Assembly (NCBI GenBank): GCA_016709725.1
Contig: JADJMG010000005.1
Location: 402,582 to 466,581, forward strand
DNA from: Bacteroidota bacterium
Lineage (GTDB): Bacteria > Bacteroidota > Bacteroidia > AKYH767-A > OLB10
Reading direction: 5' to 3'
DNA length: 64,000 nt
Shown: positions 19,434 to 28,934 of the stretch, piece by piece
How the letters are laid out: each line of letters opens with the position of its first letter
Position numbering within the stretch: position 1 is the first letter of the stretch
Translations under genes and position numbers: made by a program
The notes under the pieces: generated by a model
What the model was told of the DNA's origin: nothing
The model's database searches: none
Seen by the model: only the letters and a program-made list of their open reading frames with translations

Positions 19434-21446
19434 ATGACAACTATACATATGAAAATCTATCATTTAATTACAGCCACTGCAGTTCCGCTTTTGCTGCTCG
19501 CATTAACGGGATGTGCTCCAAAAAATCCGACCCAAGCCATCACTGGCGATGCAGCTGAAAAAGTTTATGTTGCACCCGGAAAACACGATGCTTATTACAA
19601 CTTTGTTTCTGGTGGATTTAGCGGACAAGTATCGGTTTATGGAATTCCATCTGGAAGGCTATTCCGTGTCATTCCGGTTTTCTCTCAGGACCCACAAACC
19701 GGTTGGGGTTATTCAGAAGAGTCAAAACCAATGTTGAACACATCACATGGTTTTACTCCGTGGGACGACAGCCATCATATTGCATTGTCAACCACCAATG
19801 GTGAGCACGATGGAAAATGGGTTTTTATTAATGGAAATAACACACCTCGTATAGCACGCATCAGTTTAAAAACATTTCGCACCGAAGAAATCATTGAAAT
19901 TCCAAATGCATCGGGAAATCACTCATCCCCTTTCCTAACTGAAAATTCAGAGTATGCTGTTGCCGGCACCCGTTTTTCATTCCCACTTGATTATGCTGGA
20001 GAAACAGTTGATGTTCCGATTAATTCTTATAAAAAGAATTTTAAAGGCACCGTATCTTTTGTGAGCATTAATAAAGAAAGTGGGAACATGGCTGTAGCCT
20101 TCCAACTGTTGTTACCTGGAATCAATTTCGATTTGTCAAGAGGTGGACGCGGTCCATCGAAAGATTGGTTCTTCTTTAGTTGCTATAACACAGAATTAGC
20201 AAATACTTTATTAGAGGTAAATGCATCTCAAAAGGACAAAGATTTTATAATGGCTGTAAACTGGAAAAAAGCAGAACAATATATTGCGGCTGGAAAAGGA
20301 AAGAAGTTAAACGTAAACTATGCACATAATGTCTATAGCGATGAAACACACACTTCCACTTCTACCATGTTAAAAGAAGTACTTGCACTCGATCCTATAG
20401 AGTTAAAAGACATCGTTTATTTTATGCCTTGTCCTAAATCTCCACATGGTTGCGACGTAGATCCTAGTGGTAAGTATATTGTGGGATCTGGCAAGTTAGC
20501 AGCATTGATTCCTGTTTTCTCCTTTGATAAAATGATCGCCGCCATAGCAGCGAAAAATTTCGAAGGGGAGTTCGAAGGCATTCCTGTATTAAAATATGAA
20601 TCTGTGCTGCACGGTGAAGTGAAGAAGCCCGGCTTAGGTCCTCTACATACAGAATTTGATGGAAAAGGATTTGCGTATACTTCGATGTTTGTTTCCTCTG
20701 AAATTGTAAAATGGAATATTGAAAATTTAACGGTCGTGGATCGAGTTCCTACATACTATTCTATTGGACATCTAAGTATACCAGGAGGTCCAACGGCTAA
20801 ACCCCATGGACAATATGTTATAGCTTACAATAAAATAACAAAAGATCGCTACTTACCTACTGGTCCTGAATTGACGCAATCGGCACAGATCTATGATATC
20901 TCTGGTGAGAAAATGAAATTACTACTAGACTTCCCAACCATTGGAGAACCACACTATGCAGAAGCAATTCCTGCAAAATTAGTTGAGCCTAACAGTACCA
21001 AATTCTTTAAGATAGAAGACAATAAACATCCTTACGTTACCAAAAGTGAAAAAGATGCGAAAGTTGTTCGTCAAGGGAATCAAGTACATGTTTATATGAC
21101 ATGCATTCGATCACATTTTGTTCCCGATAATATTGAAGGAATTAAAATGGGAGATGTGCTTTACTTCCACATAACCAATCTTGAGCAGGATTGGGATGTG
21201 CCACATGGGTTTGCCATTAAAGGTGCAAACAATGCAGAATTATTAATCATGCCAGGTGAAACAGCTACTTTAAAATGGAGCCCAGATCGCGTTGGAGTGA
21301 GTGCAATGTACTGCACCGATTTTTGCTCGGCTTTGCATCAAGAAATGCAAGGTTATATAAGAGTGTCACCGGCTGGATCATCAACTCCGTTGAAATGGGG
21401 AACTGGAGAAACACCAGAAGCAGGTCTAGCGGCTGAAGTAAAATAA
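19434..21446 (+). CDS. nosZ: Nitrous oxide reductase NosZ, clade II
   Basis: NosZ reduces N2O to N2 in the periplasm using the CuZ and CuA copper centres. The 670-residue protein has a Sec-type signal ending in a lipobox-like LLALTGC rather than a Tat RR motif, which places it in clade II. CuZ ligand segments are seen in DDSHHIALSTTNGEHDGKW, CPKSPHGCDVDPSGKY, GPLHTEFDGKG, KPHGQYV and EPHYAEA. The C-terminal cupredoxin domain has the CuA ligands in CTDFCSALHQEMQGY. ATG 19449 is an alternative start giving a shorter signal peptide. The frame is intact. Confidence 0.97.
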   Translation: MTTIHMKIYHLITATAVPLLLLALTGCAPKNPTQAITGDAAEKVYVAPGKHDAYYNFVSGGFSGQVSVYGIPSGRLFRVIPVFSQDPQTGWGYSEESKPMLNTSHGFTPWDDSHHIALSTTNGEHDGKWVFINGNNTPRIARISLKTFRTEEIIEIPNASGNHSSPFLTENSEYAVAGTRFSFPLDYAGETVDVPINSYKKNFKGTVSFVSINKESGNMAVAFQLLLPGINFDLSRGGRGPSKDWFFFSCYNTELANTLLEVNASQKDKDFIMAVNWKKAEQYIAAGKGKKLNVNYAHNVYSDETHTSTSTMLKEVLALDPIELKDIVYFMPCPKSPHGCDVDPSGKYIVGSGKLAALIPVFSFDKMIAAIAAKNFEGEFEGIPVLKYESVLHGEVKKPGLGPLHTEFDGKGFAYTSMFVSSEIVKWNIENLTVVDRVPTYYSIGHLSIPGGPTAKPHGQYVIAYNKITKDRYLPTGPELTQSAQIYDISGEKMKLLLDFPTIGEPHYAEAIPAKLVEPNSTKFFKIEDNKHPYVTKSEKDAKVVRQGNQVHVYMTCIRSHFVPDNIEGIKMGDVLYFHITNLEQDWDVPHGFAIKGANNAELLIMPGETATLKWSPDRVGVSAMYCTDFCSALHQEMQGYIRVSPAGSSTPLKWGTGETPEAGLAAEVK

Positions 21447-21458
21447 ATAATTCTCAAT

Positions 21459-21486
21459 GGGACTCTTTGTTTAACCAAAGAGTCCC
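21459..21486 (+). promoter_or_regulatory. Hairpin between nosZ and nosL-fusion gene
   Basis: GGGACTCTTTG (21459-21469) pairs perfectly with CAAAGAGTCCC (21476-21486) around a 6-base loop, between the nosZ stop and the next start codon. No T run follows, so it is more likely a transcript-stabilising or processing element that raises nosZ mRNA over the downstream genes than a full terminator. Confidence 0.6.
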
Positions 21487-21494
21487 GTTAAGAA

Positions 21495-22541
21495 ATGAAA
21501 TTAAAAACCATGAAACCTATATCGAGAATATTAATTGCACTTTCTTCTTTGTCCATGTTAGCCACATTTTATCTTCCACTTTGGCAGATTCAACTATGGG
21601 CACCTCAATATCCAGAGGGATTAAACATGAAAATTTGGCACAATCACTTAAGTGGAGCCTTCGATATCATCAATGGATTGAATCATTACATTGGCATGCG
21701 TTTGATTAAGGAAGAAATGTTTCCGGAATTGAAGTACATTGGTATTCTAATAGGAATATATATTGCAATTGGTTTATTCACCGCGATAACAAATAAATTA
21801 TCAATACTTAAAATTTACACCCTTACTGGGATCACTTACGGTGTTGCAGCGTTATACGATTTTTATCGCTGGGGTTATGATTACGGCCATAACTTGGATC
21901 CTCATGCAGCCATTCAAGTGCCTGGAATGAGTTATCAACCCCCTGTTATTGGATATAAAAATCTACTCAACTTCACTGCTTATTCTGGTCCAGATAAAGG
22001 TGGATGGATTATAGTAATCGCTAGCGTAGTCGCTTTTTGTGTTTTAGTTTATACAATCTGGTCCAATAAAAAAGCAATAAAAAATAATTCCATTTCATCT
22101 AAGGCTGGAATGAGTGTTGCATCACTGCTTTCTATATTTTTATTTAGTGCTTGCAACTCAGCAGAACCTGCACCCATTCGTTTAGGAAAAGATGAATGTA
22201 CAAATTGCAAAATGATCATCACGGATCCAAGATTTGGAGCCGAAATCATTACAAAAACAAACAAGCTATTTAAATTCGATGATGTTAACTGCTTAAATAA
22301 CTACATCAAAAACAACGAAAAAATACAGTCGCAAATTAACCATATCTACTTTGTTGACTATGGAATTGAATCCGGATTTGTATTAGCCAATCAAGCATTT
22401 TATCTTCAATCAGAAGAAATAAAAAGTCCTATGGGAAGTGCTGTGGCTGCCTTTAGTAACCAACAACAACTAACTGAAACCGCCTCCAAGCTCACACAGA
22501 GCCAAGCAATTACCTGGAAGGAAGCAAGTAAAGTTTATTAA
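21495..22541 (+). CDS. nosL: Membrane protein fused to NosL copper chaperone
   Basis: The 348-residue frame has two parts. Residues 1-190 contain about four membrane helices and a periplasmic loop (PLWQIQLWAPQYPEGL, HNHLSGAFDIINGLNHYIGM), a conserved unnamed component of Bacteroidota nos clusters. Residues 206-348 are NosL, with its own lipobox (LLSIFLFSAC, Cys220) and the Cu(I)-binding KDECTNCKM segment, FDDVNCLNNY and AFYLQS. NosL hands copper to apo-NosZ. The lipobox in mid-chain means either internal cleavage, or separate translation from an internal ATG at 22110. In many genomes these are two genes, so this is a fusion or a missed stop. Confidence 0.85.
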   Translation: MKLKTMKPISRILIALSSLSMLATFYLPLWQIQLWAPQYPEGLNMKIWHNHLSGAFDIINGLNHYIGMRLIKEEMFPELKYIGILIGIYIAIGLFTAITNKLSILKIYTLTGITYGVAALYDFYRWGYDYGHNLDPHAAIQVPGMSYQPPVIGYKNLLNFTAYSGPDKGGWIIVIASVVAFCVLVYTIWSNKKAIKNNSISSKAGMSVASLLSIFLFSACNSAEPAPIRLGKDECTNCKMIITDPRFGAEIITKTNKLFKFDDVNCLNNYIKNNEKIQSQINHIYFVDYGIESGFVLANQAFYLQSEEIKSPMGSAVAAFSNQQQLTETASKLTQSQAITWKEASKVY

Positions 22542-22545
22542 GTCG

Positions 22546-23823
22546 ATGAGGTACCCATACAGCATACTTGTTATTATTCTGTTTGTATCTTTCAAACTGA
22601 ACGCTGCTGTACTTACTTGCGGAAATAAAACAAATTATCCATCCATTCAAAATGCCATAAATGCCGCTGTCCCTTATGACACCATTGAAGTTCAACCTGG
22701 ACATTACAAACAGGGAAATCTACTCATCACCAAACCGATTTCAATGTTTGCAAAAGGCTTAGTTATTCTTGACGGTGATTTTAAATGCGAAATTATTACT
22801 ATTAAAAGTAATCATGTTTTAATTCGCGGATTCTCTATAAAAAATAGCTCTAATTTAAGTAGTATCGATATTGCCGGAATCAAAGTACTAGCTTGCAAAG
22901 ATGTTACCATTGAAAACAACAATGTAGAAAAATGTTCTTTTGGAATTTACTTATCAAACACCAATCATTGCAAAGTGAAAAACAATTTAATTTCTGGAAA
23001 TGTATTAGCAGAAACTAATATTGGAAATGGTATACACTGTTGGAAAGCCGATAGCAATTCCATTGAAAACAATGAAGTGACGAATCATCGTGACGGAATC
23101 TACTTTGAATTTGTAACGAACAGTAAAATCAACAAAAATATTTCTCATCAAAACTTACGTTATGGATTGCACTTTATGTTTTCACATACCAATATTTATA
23201 CAAACAACAAATTTTCAAACAATGGAGCTGGTGTGGCTGTGATGTACTCTCACCATGTTACCATGAAGAATAATCTATTCGATTATAATTGGGGTGCTAG
23301 TGCCTATGGTTTATTATTAAAGGAAATAAACGACAGTGAAATCTCTGGGAACATCTTTACTTACAACTCCGCAGCAATATACATGGAAGGAAGTAATCGT
23401 GTAAATATGACCAGCAATGTATTCAGCAATAATGGCTGGGCATTACGAATTCAATCCAGTTGTGTTGATAATGTAATCGAACGGAATAATTTTATAGGAA
23501 ACACTTTTGATGTCTCGACCAATGGGGAAACACAACTCAGCAATTTCAATTCAAACTATTGGGATAAATACGAAGGCTACGATTTGAATCGAGATGGGCA
23601 AGGAGACGTTCCCTATCGTCCAGTGAGCCTCTTCTCGGTAATTGTCGAACAACTTCCCCCTTCTCTTTTATTATTAAGAAGCTTTATGGTTTACTTACTG
23701 GATAAATCTGAGAAAATAATTCCTTCTCTGACCCCTGAATATCTAATTGATCATAAACCAGTCATTAAAATGATTGCATTAGAAAACTTACCACTTGCCA
23801 ATAGCAATACAAACAAAAAGTAA
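22546..23823 (+). CDS. nosD: Copper-maturation protein NosD
   Basis: A 425-residue periplasmic protein with a signal peptide and a right-handed parallel beta-helix of carbohydrate-binding/CASH type: repeated short turns such as IENNNVEKCSFGIYL, NSIENNEVTNHRDGIYFE, GLHFMFSHTNIY and GNIFTYNSAAIYMEGSN. These repeats and the C-terminal YWDKYEGYDLNRDGQGDVPY are diagnostic of NosD. With NosF and NosY it forms the ABC-type complex that works with NosL to load CuZ of NosZ. It starts 4 bases after the NosL stop. Confidence 0.95.
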   Translation: MRYPYSILVIILFVSFKLNAAVLTCGNKTNYPSIQNAINAAVPYDTIEVQPGHYKQGNLLITKPISMFAKGLVILDGDFKCEIITIKSNHVLIRGFSIKNSSNLSSIDIAGIKVLACKDVTIENNNVEKCSFGIYLSNTNHCKVKNNLISGNVLAETNIGNGIHCWKADSNSIENNEVTNHRDGIYFEFVTNSKINKNISHQNLRYGLHFMFSHTNIYTNNKFSNNGAGVAVMYSHHVTMKNNLFDYNWGASAYGLLLKEINDSEISGNIFTYNSAAIYMEGSNRVNMTSNVFSNNGWALRIQSSCVDNVIERNNFIGNTFDVSTNGETQLSNFNSNYWDKYEGYDLNRDGQGDVPYRPVSLFSVIVEQLPPSLLLLRSFMVYLLDKSEKIIPSLTPEYLIDHKPVIKMIALENLPLANSNTNKK

Positions 23824-23849
23824 ACTAACCACTATTAACTAATATCAAA

Positions 23850-24425
23850 ATGAAAAAAAACATTGCTTCAATTTTCGTCATGGGACTCGCTATGGGATCC
23901 TTGATGATCATCAACAGTTGCGGTTCAAAGACTGAAGAAAACACTTCGGCACCCAGCACAGAAGAATCCACAGAGTTAGGTGGCCAATCCGCTGTAAAGG
24001 ATGATGACTCACAACAAGACATTGTTAAAGTTGCTTCTGGAAGTAAAGATCATACTACCTTAGTTGCAGCGATAAAAGCAGCAGAATATGTAGATGTCCT
24101 AAGTAATGCAGGTCCTTTCACCGTATTTGCACCTACGAATGATGCCTTTAACAAACTGCCAGAAGGAACCGTTGAAACATTAGTAAAACCTGAAAACAAA
24201 GATAAACTTCGTGATATTTTAGAATATCATGTAGCGGTAGCCGTTTATAAAACAGACATGTTTAAAGACGGACAAATCATAAACATGGCCAATCTAGGAA
24301 ACGTAAAAATCTCCATTAAGAATGGAGAAATATTTATCAATGAAACAGCAAAAATCATTGGCACGGTTCCTTCTTCAAATGGAATTATACATGTTATTGA
24401 CAATGTACTTCTTGAAAAAAAATAG
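23850..24425 (+). CDS. Fasciclin (FAS1) domain lipoprotein in nos operon
   Basis: A 191-residue lipoprotein (lipobox MIINSC) with an acidic Ser/Glu linker and one FAS1 domain: VDVLSNAGPFTVFAPTNDAFNKLPEGTV and the closing IGTVPSSNGIIHVIDNVLL. FAS1 domains mediate protein or polysaccharide contacts. Its place between nosD and nosF, with 26 and 2 bases to its neighbours, suggests a role linked to the Nos apparatus in the envelope, for instance as a scaffold; this is inference from position only. Confidence 0.85.
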   Translation: MKKNIASIFVMGLAMGSLMIINSCGSKTEENTSAPSTEESTELGGQSAVKDDDSQQDIVKVASGSKDHTTLVAAIKAAEYVDVLSNAGPFTVFAPTNDAFNKLPEGTVETLVKPENKDKLRDILEYHVAVAVYKTDMFKDGQIINMANLGNVKISIKNGEIFINETAKIIGTVPSSNGIIHVIDNVLLEKK

Positions 24426-24427
24426 TT

Positions 24428-25147
24428 GTGATCGAATTTAACAACATTAGTAAATCGTTTGGCAAACTAAAAATTCTAGACCAACTAAATCTAGCGTTTT
24501 TTAAAGGGCAATCGATTGCGCTTATAGGTCCCAATGGCTCTGGAAAAACAACTTTAATTAAATGCTTGTTAGGTTTGGTTGTTCCTACATCTGGCGAAAT
24601 TAAAATTGATGGAGTAAATGCAATAGGATCTTGGATGCATCGCAGTAATATAGGATACATGCCTCAAATTGGAAGGTATCCTGATAACATTACTGTGATG
24701 CAGCTTTTTGAAATGATTAAAGAAATTCGAAAAGGCACATTCGTTAAGCTGGATGAAGAATTACTTCATTCATTTGAAATTTTCAAATTTGAAAACAAAA
24801 CCATGAGCTCCTTGAGCGGTGGAATGCGACAAAAAGTGAGTGCGTGTTTAGCATTTATGTTTGATCCAGAAATATTAATTCTGGACGAACCCACAGCAGG
24901 ACTGGATCCCATCTCCTCAGAAATACTGAAAGAGAAACTAAAAAAGGAATTAACGAAAGGGAAACTTATTCTCATTACTTCACATATTTTAAATGATCTT
25001 GAAGACCTAACTAATGAAATTATTTACCTCAATGAAGGTAAAATAGTTTTTTTCAAGAAAGTAGAAGAACTAAAATCTGAAACTGGGTCCATAAATTTAT
25101 CAAAAGCAATTGCTCGAATAATGGAGTTGCAAAACAACCTTTCTTAA
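24428..25147 (+). CDS. nosF: NosF, ABC transporter ATPase for NosZ maturation
   Basis: A 239-residue ABC ATPase. Walker A is GPNGSGKTTL, the signature is LSGGM, Walker B is ILILDEP, and the H-loop His is in ITSHI. It energises the NosDFY complex that supports CuZ assembly. The frame opens with GTG at 24428, two bases after the stop of the fasciclin gene. nosY follows 7 bases downstream. Confidence 0.93.
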   Translation: MIEFNNISKSFGKLKILDQLNLAFFKGQSIALIGPNGSGKTTLIKCLLGLVVPTSGEIKIDGVNAIGSWMHRSNIGYMPQIGRYPDNITVMQLFEMIKEIRKGTFVKLDEELLHSFEIFKFENKTMSSLSGGMRQKVSACLAFMFDPEILILDEPTAGLDPISSEILKEKLKKELTKGKLILITSHILNDLEDLTNEIIYLNEGKIVFFKKVEELKSETGSINLSKAIARIMELQNNLS

Positions 25148-25154
25148 AAGATCA

Positions 25155-26069
25155 ATGATGAAAATGCGTAAATTTGATAATAAGTTGGGGAATCGACATA
25201 GGAATCAGATAGAAGGTTCAGGAACTTTCGCATCCGCAATTTTATTAAAACATGATGATCCGTCTACCATTAAAATGAGAACTTCAACCAAGAAATATTT
25301 ACTTCTTCGTTTACTAAAATATGTTTTGCTCGATATTTTAAAGAATAGAATGGTTCTTTTTTATACCCTCTTTCTATTAGCTACTTCCTTTGGATTATTT
25401 AGCATGAGCGGAGATCCCACTAAAGGAATTGCAAGCCTACTCAATATAGTTCTCCTCGTTAGTCCGTTATTAAGTTTAATTTTTTCTACGATCTACTTTT
25501 ACAATTCTTATGAGTTCATCGAGCTATTATCAGCTCAACCCATCCAAAGAAAAACTATTCTATACAGTCAATACTGGGGGCTTTGCATTTCACTAATTGT
25601 AGCGCTGGTTATTGGACTTGGAATTCCACTCTTACTTTTTGCTCCAGGGAAGGCTGCCCTTTCACTCCTTATCGTATCTTGCGGACTCACGATGGCATTT
25701 GTTTCCTTGGCCTTACTCGCGGCGCTACTCACAAGAGATAAAGCAAGAGGTATTGGATTATCGCTACTACTTTGGTTTTATTTTACGTTCATCTACGATG
25801 CTTTGATGTTGATGATCATGTTTGCCTACATTGATTATCCGATGGAAACACTAACCCTTACAATGATCTCTTTAAACCCAATTGATCTTGCAAGAGTAAT
25901 AGTATTATTGCAACTGGATGTATCCGCATTGATGGGATACACTGGAGCAATGCTTCAAGATCTTTTTAGCAGTGGTAAAGGAGTACTTTTAGCAAGCGGA
26001 GTGATGTTAATTTGGATATTAGCTCCTCTTAGATTAGCCATTAAACTTTTTAATAAAAGAGATTTATAA
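25155..26069 (+). CDS. nosY: NosY, ABC transporter permease
   Basis: A permease with six predicted membrane helices of the ABC-2 type, including ELLSAQPIQRKTILYSQYWGL and the conserved SLNPIDLARVIVLLQLD found in NosY. It is the membrane partner of NosF. The frame from ATG 25155 carries about 40 polar residues that NosY proteins normally lack; an in-frame ATG at 25275 (MRTSTKKYLLL) is the more typical start, so the N-terminus is uncertain. A terminator directly follows. Confidence 0.9.
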   Translation: MMKMRKFDNKLGNRHRNQIEGSGTFASAILLKHDDPSTIKMRTSTKKYLLLRLLKYVLLDILKNRMVLFYTLFLLATSFGLFSMSGDPTKGIASLLNIVLLVSPLLSLIFSTIYFYNSYEFIELLSAQPIQRKTILYSQYWGLCISLIVALVIGLGIPLLLFAPGKAALSLLIVSCGLTMAFVSLALLAALLTRDKARGIGLSLLLWFYFTFIYDALMLMIMFAYIDYPMETLTLTMISLNPIDLARVIVLLQLDVSALMGYTGAMLQDLFSSGKGVLLASGVMLIWILAPLRLAIKLFNKRDL

Positions 26070-26071
26070 AA

Positions 26072-26112
26072 AATCCCTGAAGATGATAAGCATCTTCAGG
26101 GATTCTATTTTA
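26072..26112 (+). terminator. Terminator of the nos operon
   Basis: AATCCCTGAAGATG (26072-26085) and CATCTTCAGGGATT (26091-26104) form a perfect 14-bp stem with a 5-base loop followed by a T-rich stretch. An A run precedes it, so it may also stop the convergent dsbD transcript. Confidence 0.85.
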
Positions 26113-26155
26113 TCTATCAAAAACAATTTTTATTGAATTGATATTTCAAGATTTA

Positions 26156-28216
26156 CTATCGCCCTTTAAATCTACACTTCCCTTCCTCTAAATACTTTTT
26201 GTAAGTATCTGCATCGGGTGTATAGCCAACGGGCTTAGCCAATAATTTTCCTTGATGGTCGAGGAGTACATAATAAGGTTGAGAATTCGTTTGATAAATT
26301 CTACTCTGCATTTCACTCCATTTATTTCCGGTAGACTTCACTTTTTTACCGGTTGAAGTACTCACAAACTGTTTCGATTCCGGAAGTGGTGTTTTGTCAT
26401 CTACGTAAAGTGAAATTAATACATAGTCTTCTGAAATTATTTTTAATACTGCGGGTTGTGACCACACATTATCTTCCATCTTACGGCAATTCACACAACT
26501 CCAACCTGTGAAATCAATCATCACGGGCTTCCCTACTTGTTGTGCATAAGCCATTCCTTCCTCGTAATCGTGAAAGCAATTTAAATTATGCGGACATGTT
26601 TCAGAATGACTTGCACCAGCACTTCCACCAGAGTTGGTGTTGGTCCACTCCTTGTAAAAATCGGGAGGCGGAAATCCACTGATCGCTCTTAAGGGTGCAC
26701 CCCATAATCCTGGAATAAGATAGACAGTGAATGACAATGTAATGATGGCAACAATTAATCGACCTGTACCTAAATGATGCATGTCGCTATCGTGCGAAAA
26801 TTTTAGTTTTCCTAAAAGATACAATCCCATCAACCCAAAAATGACAATCCATATCGCAATGAACACTTCTCGTTTTAATAATCCCCAATGGTAGGCTAAA
26901 TCAACATTCGATAAAAATTTCATTGCTAATGCTAACTCTAAAAAGCCCAATACTACTTTCACCGAATTCAACCATCCTCCTGATTTAGGAAGTGTATTTA
27001 GCCAACCTGGAAAGGCAGCAAACAATCCGAAGGGTAATGCTAGTGCCAATGCAAAACCTGTCATTCCCATGATGGGTCCGAGGTAAGATGATCCGCGAGC
27101 AGCTTCCACTAACAAAGTGCCGATGATAGGTCCGGTACAGGAGAAGGAGACCAGACTTAATGTAAATGCCATAAAGAAAATTCCAACCAATCCGCCTTTG
27201 TCCGACGCTTGATCCGCTTTATTTACCCATGACGATGGTAATGTGATTTCGAAAGCTCCAAAAAACGACAATGCAAAAATGAAAAAGATGACAAAGAATA
27301 ACATATTAAAAAATACATTACTTGCCATTGCATTCAGCGCATCAGATCCTAATGTTACCGTGACTAAAAATCCAAGGATCACATAAATTAAAATAATTGA
27401 AGTTGAATAAATAATTGCGTTCGCAATTCCTTTCTGACGTGTTGGACTTCGTTTTGTAAAAAAACTTACCGTTAGTGGAATCATTGGAAACACACAAGGC
27501 GTTAACAAGGCTAATAATCCACCCAGCATTCCAGCGAGGAAAATTCCCCAGTAGGACTTGTCTTCTTCTACTATAATTCCATCTCCACAACCTGCTTCCA
27601 AGTGTGAAGCATCGCCACTTGGTTCAGGGATTCGACCATTCGTACCATTTTGTTCGACAGGAATGGTTGTTGTTACTTCTTGAGCTGTAGTATCAACAGA
27701 AGAATTCTCAACCACAGCTACATCAGGAACAACTTCTTCTACTTTATTTCCTTTAATGGCTATTGAAAAAGAAGTATCCGAATAAACACATCCTTTATCG
27801 TCACAAATTTGATATTCAATAGAGCCTTCAACTTTGAAACTATTTTTAGTGCTTAGTTTTATTTTCTGTGTGAAAATTGGACTCCCATCAAAAGACCATA
27901 CATCAACTTCAAAAATATCATCAAACGCAACATGGGGTTTACCTTCGGTGGTTTTACCCACCAAAGTATAATTCTTACTTTTTTCGAAATTAATTAACGT
28001 GGGTGTGGGTCCACCAGGAGGCGTATTTTGCGAATAGATGTGATACCCTTTAGCAATAGTTGCTTTAAAAGTGATTACCGCTTCTTCACCTTTTTGATCG
28101 ATCGAAAAATTCCACTTAACATTATTCTGAAGTTGTGCATCAACCGTTAAAAAAGAAACAAGAAATAAGAGGAAGGTAAGGGGTGAATATAATTTAATTC
28201 TTTTCATACTGTTCAA
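26156..28216 (-). CDS. dsbD: Thiol:disulfide interchange protein DsbD
   Basis: DsbD moves electrons from cytoplasmic thioredoxin across the membrane to periplasmic partners, including cytochrome c maturation and copper-site thiols. The 686-residue protein shows the N-terminal immunoglobulin-like domain with ICDDKGCVYSD, the central eight-helix CcdA-like domain (LTPCVFPMIPLTVSFF and SFSCTGPIIG, each with its conserved Cys), and a C-terminal thioredoxin domain with GWSCVNCRKME. The start may be the fourth residue (MKRIKLYS). It is convergent with the nos operon. Confidence 0.93.
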   Translation of the reverse strand: MNSMKRIKLYSPLTFLLFLVSFLTVDAQLQNNVKWNFSIDQKGEEAVITFKATIAKGYHIYSQNTPPGGPTPTLINFEKSKNYTLVGKTTEGKPHVAFDDIFEVDVWSFDGSPIFTQKIKLSTKNSFKVEGSIEYQICDDKGCVYSDTSFSIAIKGNKVEEVVPDVAVVENSSVDTTAQEVTTTIPVEQNGTNGRIPEPSGDASHLEAGCGDGIIVEEDKSYWGIFLAGMLGGLLALLTPCVFPMIPLTVSFFTKRSPTRQKGIANAIIYSTSIILIYVILGFLVTVTLGSDALNAMASNVFFNMLFFVIFFIFALSFFGAFEITLPSSWVNKADQASDKGGLVGIFFMAFTLSLVSFSCTGPIIGTLLVEAARGSSYLGPIMGMTGFALALALPFGLFAAFPGWLNTLPKSGGWLNSVKVVLGFLELALAMKFLSNVDLAYHWGLLKREVFIAIWIVIFGLMGLYLLGKLKFSHDSDMHHLGTGRLIVAIITLSFTVYLIPGLWGAPLRAISGFPPPDFYKEWTNTNSGGSAGASHSETCPHNLNCFHDYEEGMAYAQQVGKPVMIDFTGWSCVNCRKMEDNVWSQPAVLKIISEDYVLISLYVDDKTPLPESKQFVSTSTGKKVKSTGNKWSEMQSRIYQTNSQPYYVLLDHQGKLLAKPVGYTPDADTYKKYLEEGKCRFKGR

Positions 28217-28288
28217 TAAATCGATAGGACTCTCAAAGATAAGGAAAGGAGTTAAACGGAAAAGATCGTTTTTATTGCCCTAAAAGGT

Positions 28289-28906
28289 TCATTTTGAAGT
28301 ATCTTTAATATAGAAATAAGATACTTTCCCCTCCACATCATCAAATGTAACGGGGTCTTTCTCCCAAAAGGTGTAGAAATAACTAATGAGTGCAAAGTCG
28401 CCAGAACAGCCACCGGTATGCATAAAAAGTGCACCCATCCAAATAAAATATTGAGAAGCGGGGGCTAAAAAAATGACAAGAATTAACAAGGAATTGATAA
28501 CCACAAATGGTGCTAATGCTATATAAACGAAAGGAACCTTATACGTAACAAATTTATCGGCCATCGCATAAAAAACTAACTTTTTCCATTCCGCTTTATA
28601 GCTCACCTTTTGTGCCCCGGCTCTTCGATACATAAATCCATGGATTAACTCATGAATGGGAACTAATAAAAAAAAGAAAGCAATACCCAACGAGAACTCT
28701 GAAAGATGATCAAGAAAAGCGCCCGATTTAATTAAACTATACACTGAAATGACAAGTAATAAAATTGAAAAAATTCCATAGAAGATCATCACTGGATTTC
28801 GCTTAAAAAAATAAGGCATAATGAAGTTACCTATTTCGCTATGAGTGAGGGTAGATTGAAGGGTATAGCCTTCGGACTCCAAATTTTTAACTAATAAATC
28901 CGTCAT
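28289..28906 (-). CDS. DUF3267 membrane zincin-like protein
   Basis: A 205-residue protein with four hydrophobic segments and an HExxH motif (PIHELIHGFMYR) at the end of the second segment. DUF3267 proteins are predicted membrane metalloproteases, distantly like site-2 proteases. A later HTGGCSGDFAL segment provides a conserved Gly/Asp region. Substrates are unknown. A -7 element (TAATTTTG) lies at 28927-28934 on the minus strand. Confidence 0.8.
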   Translation of the reverse strand: MTDLLVKNLESEGYTLQSTLTHSEIGNFIMPYFFKRNPVMIFYGIFSILLLVISVYSLIKSGAFLDHLSEFSLGIAFFFLLVPIHELIHGFMYRRAGAQKVSYKAEWKKLVFYAMADKFVTYKVPFVYIALAPFVVINSLLILVIFLAPASQYFIWMGALFMHTGGCSGDFALISYFYTFWEKDPVTFDDVEGKVSYFYIKDTSK

Positions 28907-28926
28907 ATTTTAAAACATAGAAGGAT

Positions 28927-28934
28927 CAAAATTA
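28927..28934 (-). promoter_or_regulatory. Promoter -7 element of the DUF3267 gene
   Basis: The minus strand reads TAATTTTG, about 20 bases upstream of the start codon. It partly overlaps the end of the upstream kelch protein gene, so the DUF3267 gene probably has its own promoter. Confidence 0.45.
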
